A model generated the notes under the pieces. It did not search any database. It saw only the letters and a program-made list of their open reading frames with translations, and was not told the DNA's origin. DNA of 64,000 bases from contig NC_041680.1 in the NCBI RefSeq assembly GCF_900005765.1, forward strand, positions 310,001 through 374,000, given 5' to 3'. The stretch comes from Plasmodium relictum (taxonomy: Eukaryota; Apicomplexa; Aconoidasida; Haemosporida; Plasmodiidae). Shown piece by piece: positions 10,740-20,854 of the stretch. The number at the start of each line of letters is the position of its first letter. The first letter of the stretch is position 1. Position numbers and translations under genes: made by a program.

Positions 10740-12056
10740 ATGTTTAATTTAAAAAAAAATCATATACTGCTTTTAAATTATATAAAAATATATAAAAAGC
10801 ATTACTTTTCAAGTAAAAATAATTATGAATCATCTTTTGAAAAAAGGGAAGTGTCTTTAGTAAATAAAAAGAAAAAAAATATATATAAAAAATCTATATT
10901 TTATGAAGAATTAAGTGATAAAAATAATATAGAAAATAATATAAATATACTAAAAATAATAAAAAATAGCAAAATAGAAAATTTTAGTATTTACGATTCA
11001 ACACTTATCTTAAATTATTTAATAAAAAATAAAAAAAATAAAGAATTTAGTAATGAGTTAAAAAATATTAATAAAGTGAAGTTAAGTTCAACTTTGTATA
11101 AAGATGCTATTTCTAAAATTCTGAAAAATATTTTGACATATGACCCGAAACACCTTTACTTTTTTTTTAGTAAGTTTTCTGAATTGAGGGATTTAAATTC
11201 TTTAGAAATAATATTTTTACATATTTATAATAATCACTTATCTTATTTTTCTTTATATTATTTGACTGAAATTAGTTATAACATAGCAATATTAAATTGT
11301 AATTTTAAGAAAAATGAAAAAATTTTGAGTGAATTTTTAAATTATATAATCTTAAATACAATAAAAGAAAATAAGAATATTAAAAATTTTGAAAAGAAAA
11401 TAACTAATAGAATAACCACTAAAAGCATTAATGATAAAAAGGCAATTTATATAAAGAGTTTTAGAAAAAATAAAACTCAAATTAAATGTAATAATGATAT
11501 AAGTAATAATATTACAAATAATTTAAAAAGTGAAGGAATACATAATCACGAAATTTCCAAATCAAGAAAAAAGTCCAATTTTAGCATAGATTTATTATCT
11601 AATGTTATGCTATATAAATTAATTTATAGTTTAGCAAAAATAAATCACAATAAAGACTTAATTAAGGAGTTATATATTTTGTTAGTACCTTATATTAGAT
11701 ACTTAATTCAAAATAAAAATTATATCTATTCAAAGGAGAGAAATGACATATTAGTTAAAATTATTTGGTCTTTTGCATTTTTACATATAAGAGATATAAA
11801 CTTATTTGTTGATTTTTCTTTGTGTATTCAAATTATTCTTCATGAATTAAGTTTAGAACATTTAAAAATTATAAAAAATATTTATGAAAATTTACTAATA
11901 TTTGATGAGCTATTGTTGGATAGATTAGATGATAGAATTAATCAAATTGAAAAAGATTCTCCAAAGAACTTTTCTCAACCAAGAAAAAGACAATTTAAAA
12001 AAAAAAAAAAAAGAATTGAAATTACTGACGAAATAAAATTTAAATTAAAAAAATAA
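10740..12056 (+). CDS. Probable organelle-targeted helical-repeat protein (RAP/HPR-like)
   Basis: Single-exon 438-residue protein. The N-terminus (MFNLKKNHILLLNYIKIYKK, then HYFSSKN) is basic with no acidic residues, as in mitochondrial presequences. The body is a string of amphipathic helices, for example STLILNYLIKNKKNKEFSN, IFLHIYNNHLSYFSLYYLTE, LYKLIYSLAKINHNKDLIKE and VKIIWSFAFLHIRDINLF. The last, with its 'iiWSfA.l.i.d..LF' look, resembles the heptatricopeptide-type repeats found upstream of RAP domains in apicomplexan mitochondrial RNA-binding proteins. I do not see a complete RAP domain. The C-terminus is a Lys/Arg tail (RKRQFKKKKKRIEITDEIKF). The DNA for this tail is partly duplicated downstream of the stop codon. 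The assignment is tentative. Confidence 0.8.
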   Translation: MFNLKKNHILLLNYIKIYKKHYFSSKNNYESSFEKREVSLVNKKKKNIYKKSIFYEELSDKNNIENNINILKIIKNSKIENFSIYDSTLILNYLIKNKKNKEFSNELKNINKVKLSSTLYKDAISKILKNILTYDPKHLYFFFSKFSELRDLNSLEIIFLHIYNNHLSYFSLYYLTEISYNIAILNCNFKKNEKILSEFLNYIILNTIKENKNIKNFEKKITNRITTKSINDKKAIYIKSFRKNKTQIKCNNDISNNITNNLKSEGIHNHEISKSRKKSNFSIDLLSNVMLYKLIYSLAKINHNKDLIKELYILLVPYIRYLIQNKNYIYSKERNDILVKIIWSFAFLHIRDINLFVDFSLCIQIILHELSLEHLKIIKNIYENLLIFDELLLDRLDDRINQIEKDSPKNFSQPRKRQFKKKKKRIEITDEIKFKLKK

Positions 12057-12175
12057 AAATAGAGATTTCAGAAATATTTTAGGTATTTCGTATATTCAAA
12101 AATGAAAAAAAAGAGTTGAAATTACTGATAAAAAAAAAAAAAAAAAAACATTGAAATTAAAAAAAAATAAATACA
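12013..12175 (+). repeat. Imperfect partial tandem duplication across the stop codon of the 10740 gene
   Basis: The coding stretch around 12013-12065, which encodes the RIEITDE tail and the stop, recurs about 100 bases downstream at 12113-12175. Both copies share 'TTGAAATTACTGA' inside poly-A and end in a short 'AATTAAAAAA.ATAAA.A' segment. The second copy is not open as an extension of the gene and lies in the 3' flank. It looks like a decayed tandem duplication. Confidence 0.6.
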
Positions 12176-12356
12176 GAACTTTTATATATTTACTTGATTT
12201 AAAAAAAAAAAAAAAAATATATGAAAAAAGAAAAAGTAATAATAATTTAAATTAAAATGACATAAATTATTCAAAAATTATATATATATATATATATAAA
12301 GAAAATTATTATTGACAATATATATTATTGAAAAAAATAAAAAAGAACTATTAATT

Positions 12357-13676
12357 TTAAAATAAATTCGTTTTTTTCATAATTCTCATAAATTCCTCCT
12401 CATTTATTTCTCCATCACCATCTCTATCAGCTTCATCTATCATCTAATTAAAGAAAAAGAGAAAAGAGAAATTAATAGAGTCAAAATAAATTACATGAAC
12501 AAAAAGAATATATCTTTAATAAATTTAACTAAATAGAGAAAAAATATAAAATAGTATAAATGGAGATATAATATTTTTCATTTATTTTGTAAGAAATTTT
12601 TGGTTTCCCTTTTTTTTTTTTTTTAAATGATTGAAATAATTTATACTATTATATTTCTATATATTAATATTTTAATTTTAATTTTACTTCTTGAATTTCT
12701 TCATCAGTTATATTCTCTCCAAGTTCTTTTGCAACTCGTTTTAGATTCTAAAGAAAAAAAAAAAAAAAAGACAAATAAATTAATAAATGGTGAATAGACA
12801 AATTAATAAGGAAAATAATAAAAAAAAAAGAATCATAAATTTTATGTGATAAATACCTTGAATGATATTTTCCCTGTTTCATCATCATCAAACAAACGAA
12901 AAGCTTTTAATATTTCTTCTTTTGGATCTCTTTCACTCTATAAAAAAAAAAAGATAAATATATATATCATTGAATAAGATAATACAAATATATTTTTTTT
13001 TTTATAAAGAGCAACCATTTTTATAGTCATAATATCTAAGAAATCATTAAAATCAATTGTGCCTGACCCATCTTTATCAACATCAGCTATTATTTTACGT
13101 ATCTTAAAAAAAAAAAAAAATAATAAATATAAATAATTATAATTTATTGTTTTGTTTCTTGTTTAGTTTTAAAATATACAATTAATCTTTAAATATTTTT
13201 TTTTTTTTTTTTGTCCTTTTTTTAGTTCTATATAACTATATTACTTTTTAATATTTTTCTTTATTTTATAATTTTTTTAAAACTATTATTTATTATATTT
13301 GTTTTTATTTTTAAAAATTATAACTTAGTATAAAAGACATATATATATATATATATATGCATTTTTTTTTTTTTTTAATATTTTATATTAAAAAAAGTTA
13401 CATCTTCTTTTTTTGGCTCAAATCCTAAAGCTCTCATTGCTACTTTTAATTCTTTTGCATCTATTCTACCTGGATAACATTTAAAAAAAAGAAAAGAGAA
13501 GATTATATATAGATTGTTATTATTTTATAAAGTTTTTTTTTAAAAAAAAAACCTGTTCCATTAGTGTCGAATAAATCAAAAGCTTCTTTAATTTCTAGTT
13601 TTTGTTCTTCATTCAATTCATTTCTTTTATTACGAGTATTAGCGTTTCTTATCATGTTTTGATTTTTCCTATTCAT
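12357..13676 (-). CDS. CEN1: Centrin (four EF-hands), six exons
   Basis: Centrins are calcium-binding proteins of the centriolar plaque or spindle-pole region used in Plasmodium nuclear division. Minus-strand exons in transcript order are 13553-13676, 13402-13469, 13016-13102, 12857-12937, 12688-12747 and 12357-12443. They join in frame to 168 residues, the usual centrin length. EF-hand loops are visible: [40 protein letters not shown] and [16 protein letters not shown]. Other hallmark stretches are [28 protein letters not shown] and the C-terminus [13 protein letters not shown]. The N-terminus ([20 protein letters not shown]) is basic and variable, as in other centrins. The position next to IspD and Rab5c agrees with the P. 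falciparum centrin-1 locus as I recall it; the exact paralogue is inferred from that order. It is convergent with the 10740 gene, with only 300 bases between them. Confidence 0.95.
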
Positions 13677-14696
13677 TTTAATTAAATGTTATGTGTTTAA
13701 ACATATATATACAAACGTGTATATATATATTGTTAATTTTATATTCGTATTTATTTTATGTTTTTTTTTTTTTTTTTTTCCAATATTTTATAATTATATG
13801 TATTTTAATAAATTTTTGATTGTGTATATTTTTATAAATTTTAAGTTTATATGTATTTTATTTATCTAATATTTATTATTTTATTTTTTTTTTTTTTTTG
13901 TATTGTAAAATTATATGTTCGATGTAAATTTAAATGAATATTTATTTTTAGAGAACAAAATATAATTAATAATATTGTGTTATTCTGTCAAAAATTTATA
14001 TATATATAGTATTAAAAAAAAAAAATATATAAAAAATAATAAAAAAAAAAAATTCATTCAAATTTAAATAAACGGCATATCTAATAAGAATTTTTTTTTT
14101 AATTTTTTTTTAAAAAAATACATAATTTTTTGTTATATTAATATTTTTGTAAAGAAAATTATATATCTAATATATTTTTTTATTAATTCGATATATATAT
14201 ATTTTAAATTATAAAGTTAAATTGATTCTATTATTTTTTAAATTTATTAAATAGTTATGTAAAAACTATATATGTGTCTTTTTAAGGAAATATAACAAAA
14301 AAAAAAAAAAAAAAAATATATATATAAAGCATTACGAAGATACTTAATAAGAAACAAATAAAAAATTTTAATATTAATGCAAAATAATTAATATTGAATT
14401 AAATAAATAAACAAAATAAAAAACAAATAATATATAATTCATTTTATAATTAAAAAAAAAAAAAATATAAAATATTAGTCTTATAAATCTTGGATACAAA
14501 ATTTAGTCATATATATTATATATTTAATATGAATAATATTGTATAAACTTTATGATTCTTAAATAGATAAACAAATAAAATATAAATTTAAAATCTTATA
14601 CACATTTTATAAATTTACAAATAGATAAACAAATTCAACTTAATTTGCAAATTTTTTTTTAAATTGAAATTTTTACATTTTTAATTTTTAAGCTTT
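13677..14696. other. Gene-free stretch between centrin 5' end and IspD 3' end
   Basis: About 1 kb of A/T-rich DNA that should hold the centrin promoter and the IspD 3' UTR. It has poly-A, poly-T and AT runs only. I see no open frame of gene quality. Confidence 0.6.
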
Positions 14697-16676
14697 TTAT
14701 TTATTTATTTTTTTTTTTTTTTTTGTATAATAAAAGTTATGATATAATATTTTTTGTTTTTCATTTAATGAATTATAATAAAAAAAATTATTAAATTGAT
14801 TTTTCAATATATTGCTTGAATCAGAATTTATATATTCATCTTTAAATATATTTTCTTCTATATTTAGATTTTTAAAATTATAAATATGTTTCATAAGAAA
14901 GATAGACTGAAATACATCTGCCGGAGTTGTTATTTTAAAATTAGGAAAAGAAGATTGCAAAGCATACACTTTTTTTTTTGTTAAATATTGAAATAATGAC
15001 GATGTATCAGTAAATTGTTTACTTTTCAAATTACTGTCTTTTTCATATCTTATTTCATCAAAAAAAAAAAAAGGCAAAACACTCAATAATGTTTTACCAT
15101 CAAAAATTTGAGGTGTTTGTGCTTGAAAAATAGTATCCCTTTTTATTGTTTTTTTAATTAAATATGAAGTGTTATTTTCTTCCTTATTATTTATTAACTT
15201 TACTGTATCTGTTGCTTTAACACCTAATATTGCATTTTTACCTAAACTAGAATAATATATTAATTTAAAAAAATCGTATTCAGATAAAAATGGTCGCGCA
15301 CCATCATGAATTAATATATTTGTTATATAATTTTTTTTTTTTTCTTTTTTTATATTTTTATTTATTTCATTATCATTTGAAAGACTTCTTCTATCCTTTT
15401 CTTTTAAATTTTCAAATTGATAATTATTATTCTGTTTTTTACTTTCCGTATAATTCTTTATTAATTCATAAATGTATAGTTGATTATTTAAATATATATC
15501 TAATGTTTTAGTAGCATTTAAAAAGGAGTCTAACCTTTCTTTTCCGCTTTGAATTATTCTTATTAATTTATATCTCTTAACATCTATATTTTTTAATTTT
15601 ATTTTAATTTTATCATTTTTTTTTCTATTGTTTTTATTAATAAAATTCAGATCATTTTTTTTATTTTCAATGCTTTCTAATATATCGTGAAGTAATTCAT
15701 CCACATCAAAAATACATTTATTTTTTTCATTATCATATATAATGTATTCATTTTTTTCTAAGTAATTAAAAATATCAATTTTATTGCTTATTTCGGTTTT
15801 ATCATTTATAGATTCATCACTTATAGTTTCTCCATTAATAGGTTCATCATTTATGGATTTGTTATTTATTTTTTTATTTTCTACATTTTCAGTAAAGTTA
15901 TATAAAAATTTGTTTTCTATTTTTTTTTCTAAAAGAAGAGGATTGTACATATTAATATTATCAACAGCATAATTAAAGTATTTTGAATCACACACAATGG
16001 TAACAGTTTTAACAAGATTACACTTTATAAATAAATTAAATGAATAAATAAAGAGAGGGATATCATTTAATTTTAAAAGTTGTTTAGGTGTAGCTAATGA
16101 AGTTCTTTTTCCAATACCACCACATAACAAAATAGAATGAATATTTTTTTTTTTTATTTTTTTTTCATAATTTTTTAAATTATTTAAATTAAAATCTGAA
16201 TATTTTAAATTATTGTTACAATTATCATAGACACTTTGAATTAATTTTTCATCTAAATATTCTTGTGTACTATTAAGTTGATTCTTTAGTTGGGCACTTA
16301 TTTTCATTTTTTCATAATTATAATTTTTTTTTCTTTGATAATTATTAATATCTAATATATATGGAAAGAGATATTTCTTGGAAAATTTTATTCGTTTTTC
16401 ATCTTTTAAATTGTTAAAAATAAATTGAAATATAATTTTTTTTTTTCTTTTTCTATAAAATTTATTTCGTTTTGTGGTATTTTGAAATAACAAATTCTTA
16501 TGCATCTTACATAGGATATTACAATAATCATTGTTTATTAGTTTTTTGAAATTTGTATTCTTTTGGTAAGATTTTATTCTTAAAAAATTTAAATTAGAAC
16601 TACTCATGTTAATTAAATGATTAAACAAAATCCAAGATAAAAATAAACTAAGCTTATTCATGTTCAACAGCTCCAT
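14697..16676 (-). CDS. IspD: 2-C-methyl-D-erythritol 4-phosphate cytidylyltransferase, apicoplast
   Basis: IspD joins MEP and CTP to form CDP-methylerythritol, the third step of the apicoplast non-mevalonate isoprenoid pathway. It is a single exon of 659 residues, far longer than bacterial IspD (about 230). Residues 1-24 are hydrophobic, followed by a Lys/Asn-rich region, which fits a bipartite signal plus apicoplast transit peptide. Catalytic motifs are present in order: CGGIGKRTSLATPKQ (about 185-199, nucleotide binding), IIQSGKERLDSF (about 374-385), LIHDGARPF (about 455-463), ILGVKATDTVKL, KRDTIFQAQTPQIF (512-525) and FKITTPADVF (580-589). Asn/Lys-rich inserts at about 255-370 and 405-450 split the Rossmann-like core. 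The first contains short imperfect repeats (SINDEP/INGET/ISDESINDKTE). Drugs of the MMV008138 type act on this enzyme in P. falciparum. Confidence 0.96.
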   Translation of the reverse strand: MELLNMNKLSLFLSWILFNHLINMSSSNLNFLRIKSYQKNTNFKKLINNDYCNILCKMHKNLLFQNTTKRNKFYRKRKKKIIFQFIFNNLKDEKRIKFSKKYLFPYILDINNYQRKKNYNYEKMKISAQLKNQLNSTQEYLDEKLIQSVYDNCNNNLKYSDFNLNNLKNYEKKIKKKNIHSILLCGGIGKRTSLATPKQLLKLNDIPLFIYSFNLFIKCNLVKTVTIVCDSKYFNYAVDNINMYNPLLLEKKIENKFLYNFTENVENKKINNKSINDEPINGETISDESINDKTEISNKIDIFNYLEKNEYIIYDNEKNKCIFDVDELLHDILESIENKKNDLNFINKNNRKKNDKIKIKLKNIDVKRYKLIRIIQSGKERLDSFLNATKTLDIYLNNQLYIYELIKNYTESKKQNNNYQFENLKEKDRRSLSNDNEINKNIKKEKKKNYITNILIHDGARPFLSEYDFFKLIYYSSLGKNAILGVKATDTVKLINNKEENNTSYLIKKTIKRDTIFQAQTPQIFDGKTLLSVLPFFFFDEIRYEKDSNLKSKQFTDTSSLFQYLTKKKVYALQSSFPNFKITTPADVFQSIFLMKHIYNFKNLNIEENIFKDEYINSDSSNILKNQFNNFFYYNSLNEKQKILYHNFYYTKKKKKINK

Positions 16677-17627
16677 TATTATACATTTACTAAAGAAGAA
16701 AACTTAAAATGACATAACACAAATGAGTAATTACAAAAAAAAAAAAAAAAAAAAAAAAGAAATTTACATATAACTTTTATTAAACTTTTAGAAAAATAAT
16801 ATCATTAATATATATATAACTTAACAATTTTTTAGTTCTAACTATTTTTTGTTTTCATTTATATTTTTCTTTTTCTTTCTTATTTTTTATATAAAATCTT
16901 ATTTCACATTTCACAAAAAGCTATTACTTTAATTTTGTTTATCTATTTTTGTAATATTTTTTTTTTTTTAAATATTAATTTTAACATTACTTTTTACTAT
17001 TTTTTTTTGGAATTATTTCTACTATGAAATCTTAGTAGTATGACAAAAAAAAAAAAAAAATGGGAAAAAAAAAATATAAAATATGCATGAATAATGAACA
17101 TTTGTGAGATCGTAATTCTTTATTTAAAGAAGATACATCTAAAATAAAATAATAAAATAATAGAATCATGTAAACAAATGAATAGCATAACATAATAATA
17201 AAAACTTTATATATAAAAAAATATCGTAAAAAACAAAAAAGAAAAAAAAAAAAAAAATTAAATAAATAAATAATATATAATAAAAAATATAAAGTATGGA
17301 AAAAGAAATAAAAAAGAATAAAATAAAATAATTATATTTAACAATTGAAAAGAGGAATAATTTAAAAATAATTTCATTTCTGATAAAAAATATAAAGAAA
17401 AAAAAAAAATATTATAAAAATGAATTATATATATATATATATATATATGATAATTATTCTAAAATTTAAATTATTTTTTGTAAATTATTGAAACAATTTT
17501 TAATATTGAAGTATTATTTTATTTTTTTTTATTTCTAAAGCAGACAAAGCAATTTAAAATAATAATAAAGTTGTACTATCTTATGGAATAAAAAAAAAAA
17601 AAAATTCTAATTTTTATATTTCTGAAT
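16677..17627. other. Gene-free stretch between IspD 5' end and Rab5 3' end
   Basis: This is the probable IspD promoter and 5' UTR plus the Rab5 3' flank. It has a long poly-A (about 16737-16758) and an AT run near 17429-17448. Nothing else is recognisable. Confidence 0.6.
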
Positions 17628-19255
17628 CTAGCAGCATCTTCTCTTAGTCTCTTCTGTATTGTTAATCTACAAAAAAAAAAGAAATAAGAAAAAGAAAAAA
17701 AAGTTATATATAAAATATTTCATTTATATATAGAAACTTTTAATTTCTAAACCTGTATTCCTGAATTTTTATCTTGCTCCTTTTTATTGAGAGGTAATTT
17801 TTTAGCTATAATTAAAAAAATAATAAAATGAAATAATTTGAGAACCTAAAATAAAAAAAATTATTTATGTAATTTTTTAGTTTAACCTATTCTTAAAAAT
17901 AATTCATTAACATTTTGCCCTGTCTTTGCTGAAGTTTCAATGAATAAAATATTATTACTATTAGCAAAGGATTCAGCTAGCTAAAAAATAAACATATATA
18001 TACATATTTTGTACATATTTATATATATTATGAATTATTTATTAAATAATAGAAAATGTTCTTGATTTTATATGTAATGCTAATATATATATTAATTTTT
18101 TTTTTACTTCTCTATCTACAACTCTATTGTCTTCCAGATCATTTTTATTACCAGCTAAAGCTATAATTAAAATTAAGATTATTGAATAATAAAGCAATTT
18201 AATTAAATAATATATTAATTTTTTAAAAAATATGATGAAAAATAAAATTACCTATAATTATATCATTTGAATGAACTGATTTCAATTCATTAATCCACCC
18301 TTTAGCACCTTCAAAAGATTTTTTGTTTGTTATATCATAAACTATAACAGCTGCTGAAGCACCCCTAAAAAATTAAGAAAAAGAAAAGATGGGAAGTAAT
18401 CAAATGAAAATACAAAATGACAATTTTTTTAAAATAAAAAAAAAAAAAGAAAAATTTTTAAACCTATAATACATTGGAGCTAAACTTCTATATCTTTCTT
18501 GCCTTTATAAATTTATTTAAAAATAAAAAAAAGATTTTCATATAAAATTAATATATTTCTAATTATAAGAAATAAAAAATTTTATTGTTTATCAACTTTT
18601 TTTTTAATTTTGTTTTACCCTGCTGTATCCCATATTTCAAATTTTATTGTGCATTCACCAATATCAATCAATTGGGTCATAAAAGCAGCTTTCAAAAGAA
18701 AATATATAAATATATATTAATTTTTATATTAATAAGATAAATAAAATATACACAAAATTTATATCACAAATATATTTAATAAAAATATTTTAGAATAACT
18801 ATCAAACACATTTATGCTTAAATTAGAAATAGAATATATAGTCCATTTTTCATTTTTACTTCATATATATTATTAAAAATTTATATTTTTAATTACCACC
18901 AATTGTTGATTCTTGATATTCATAAAATTCATTCTTTGCAAATCTTACAACAATACACGATTTCCCAACAGATGTATCTCCTGTAAATATATATTTGCAA
19001 TTTTAATAAATGTGTCTGTTTGTTTTTTTTAAAGAAAATATATATATATATATATATATATAATTTAAAATCAAAAGAATTTCCCAAAAAGAATTAATAA
19101 TAAAAAAAATATACATCTATATAAAATAAGTTAAAAGAAATTGTTCATTAATAACCTAACAAAACTAATTTAGAATTAAAAACTTTTGTAGAATTATAAT
19201 TTTGATTTGATTCAAATTTCTCATTGTTGTTAAAATTTGATAAATAAAATGCCAT
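17628..19255 (-). CDS. Rab5c: Rab5-type small GTPase, nine exons
   Basis: Rab5 GTPases control early endosomal fusion and traffic. Minus-strand exons in transcript order are 19156-19255, 18897-18980, 18619-18688, 18464-18502, 18252-18364, 18108-18160, 17887-17980, 17753-17805 and 17628-17666. They give 214 residues. GTPase motifs are present: G1 LGDTSVGKSCIV; switch I ESTIGAAFMTQ, typical of Rab5; G3 [20 protein letters not shown]; G4 GNKNDL; G5 ETSAK. The C-terminus is RRCC, a double-cysteine geranylgeranylation site. There is no Gly at position 2, so it is not the N-myristoylated Rab5b form. Its neighbours (IspD and BMS1) match the P. falciparum Rab5c locus as I remember it, which is the reason for choosing 5c over 5a. 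Confidence 0.93.
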
Positions 19256-20854
19256 TTTAATTGTAAAAAATAAGAAATTACAATTATGCAAAAATTTTAA
19301 TTAAAAAAAAAAGTATTAAAGGAAAAATTGTACATATAAAATGAAGTAATATTATTATATATATAACTAAATATATGCTACTGCTTAATTTTTTTTAAAT
19401 GTGATAGCAATAATGTTCTTTTTTTTATATCAATTATCTCATATATGCAACGATCTTATCTAAAAAACTAAAACAAATAACGTAACAATTTTTGAACTTA
19501 TTAATAAATATATTTATCATACAATCATTTTTATTAGTTTTTTCTTTTTTTTACATTAGTTTATATATATATATTTTCAAAGTACAAAAAAAATAATTAA
19601 AATATTAAAAGTGGAGAAACGAAATTTTTATTAAAAAATAAATAAATATGCATTTTAGAAAAAAGTAAAAAAAAAATATATTTTAAGTAAAACATTTTTT
19701 TTTTCTAATAAATATATGCATACATGTTTTATTTATGCATTCACATTAAAATTATTTTTTTTTCTCTCTAATAATATAATAAATAATATATTTTTTTTTT
19801 TTATCATTATAAAAGAAAAAAAAAAAAAGAATGAATTTTAAGAAAAAAAAATATTTACAATTTTCATTTTTTGAATTATTTTGAGTAATAAAAAAAATTA
19901 TACACAAGAAAGTATATAACGGGAAATAAGTCATTACAAATAATATGTATATATATATATGTATATTTTAAAAAATAAAATGCATAACTATCGATCTTTT
20001 TAAGTAGGAAAAAAAAATTATAAATTATATATTTCTAAATTTATATATTCAAATGAAAAAGAAGAAAAAGAATTAATAAATAAAAAGAAATATAAAATAA
20101 CATCAATATGCTTACACACATAATAAGCACACACAAAGAAAAAATGAAAAAAAATATCATAGCCAAATTTTGATTTATTTTTCAAGAGTATGCAACTGTT
20201 TACCTTTCTATTTTTTTTTTTTTTTTATTTCTTTATTTTAAATTCAAGAATAAATAATTGAAAGAAAATAATATTATTGTTCAAACTAATACTGCCTTTT
20301 AATTTTTTAACAAAATTAGATGTGTTATTTTATTTTTTTTAATAGCATTATATAAAAATGTTTTCTTTTAACTATTTTATCTGATAATTACTTTTAATTT
20401 ATTTTTTTTTTTTTTTACTATATTGATATAAAATGTAAGCATTATTTAAAAAGAAAATATAATATGTGTAAGCTTTTTAAACTTAAATTTATTTAAAATA
20501 CAATATGAAAATGAAATTTTTTTAGCAGAAATGATTATATAATTATTTAGAAAAAGTGATAACAAAAAAAATGAAAGTAAATATATATATGAATTATAAA
20601 GGGAATGGTTAAAAATAGTTAATAGAAAAAAAGAAAATATAATAGTTAATTATGAATTACAGAAGAATTGTTAATAGAATGAGAAAGCATCTAATAATTG
20701 CAAATGAATTATAAAAAAAAAAGAAAAAAAAAAGAAACATTACAAATATTAATAAGAAAATAAAATATAATAGTTATATATTTAAAAAAGAATAAAAAAC
20801 TGGACAAGTTCAGAAAATTTAAAAATTAAATAATAAAAATATATATATATGTAC
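19256..20854. other. 1.6-kb gene-free stretch between Rab5 and BMS1
   Basis: It holds the Rab5 promoter region and the BMS1 3' flank. Open frames in it are short and made of poly-Phe/poly-Lys translations of homopolymers, so I do not call a gene. AT runs lie near 19040-19062. Confidence 0.6.

Noticed and set aside
19752-19934. 60-residue hydrophobic minus-strand frame
   Set aside because: It is mostly homopolymer-derived Phe and Lys, with no conserved-looking core.
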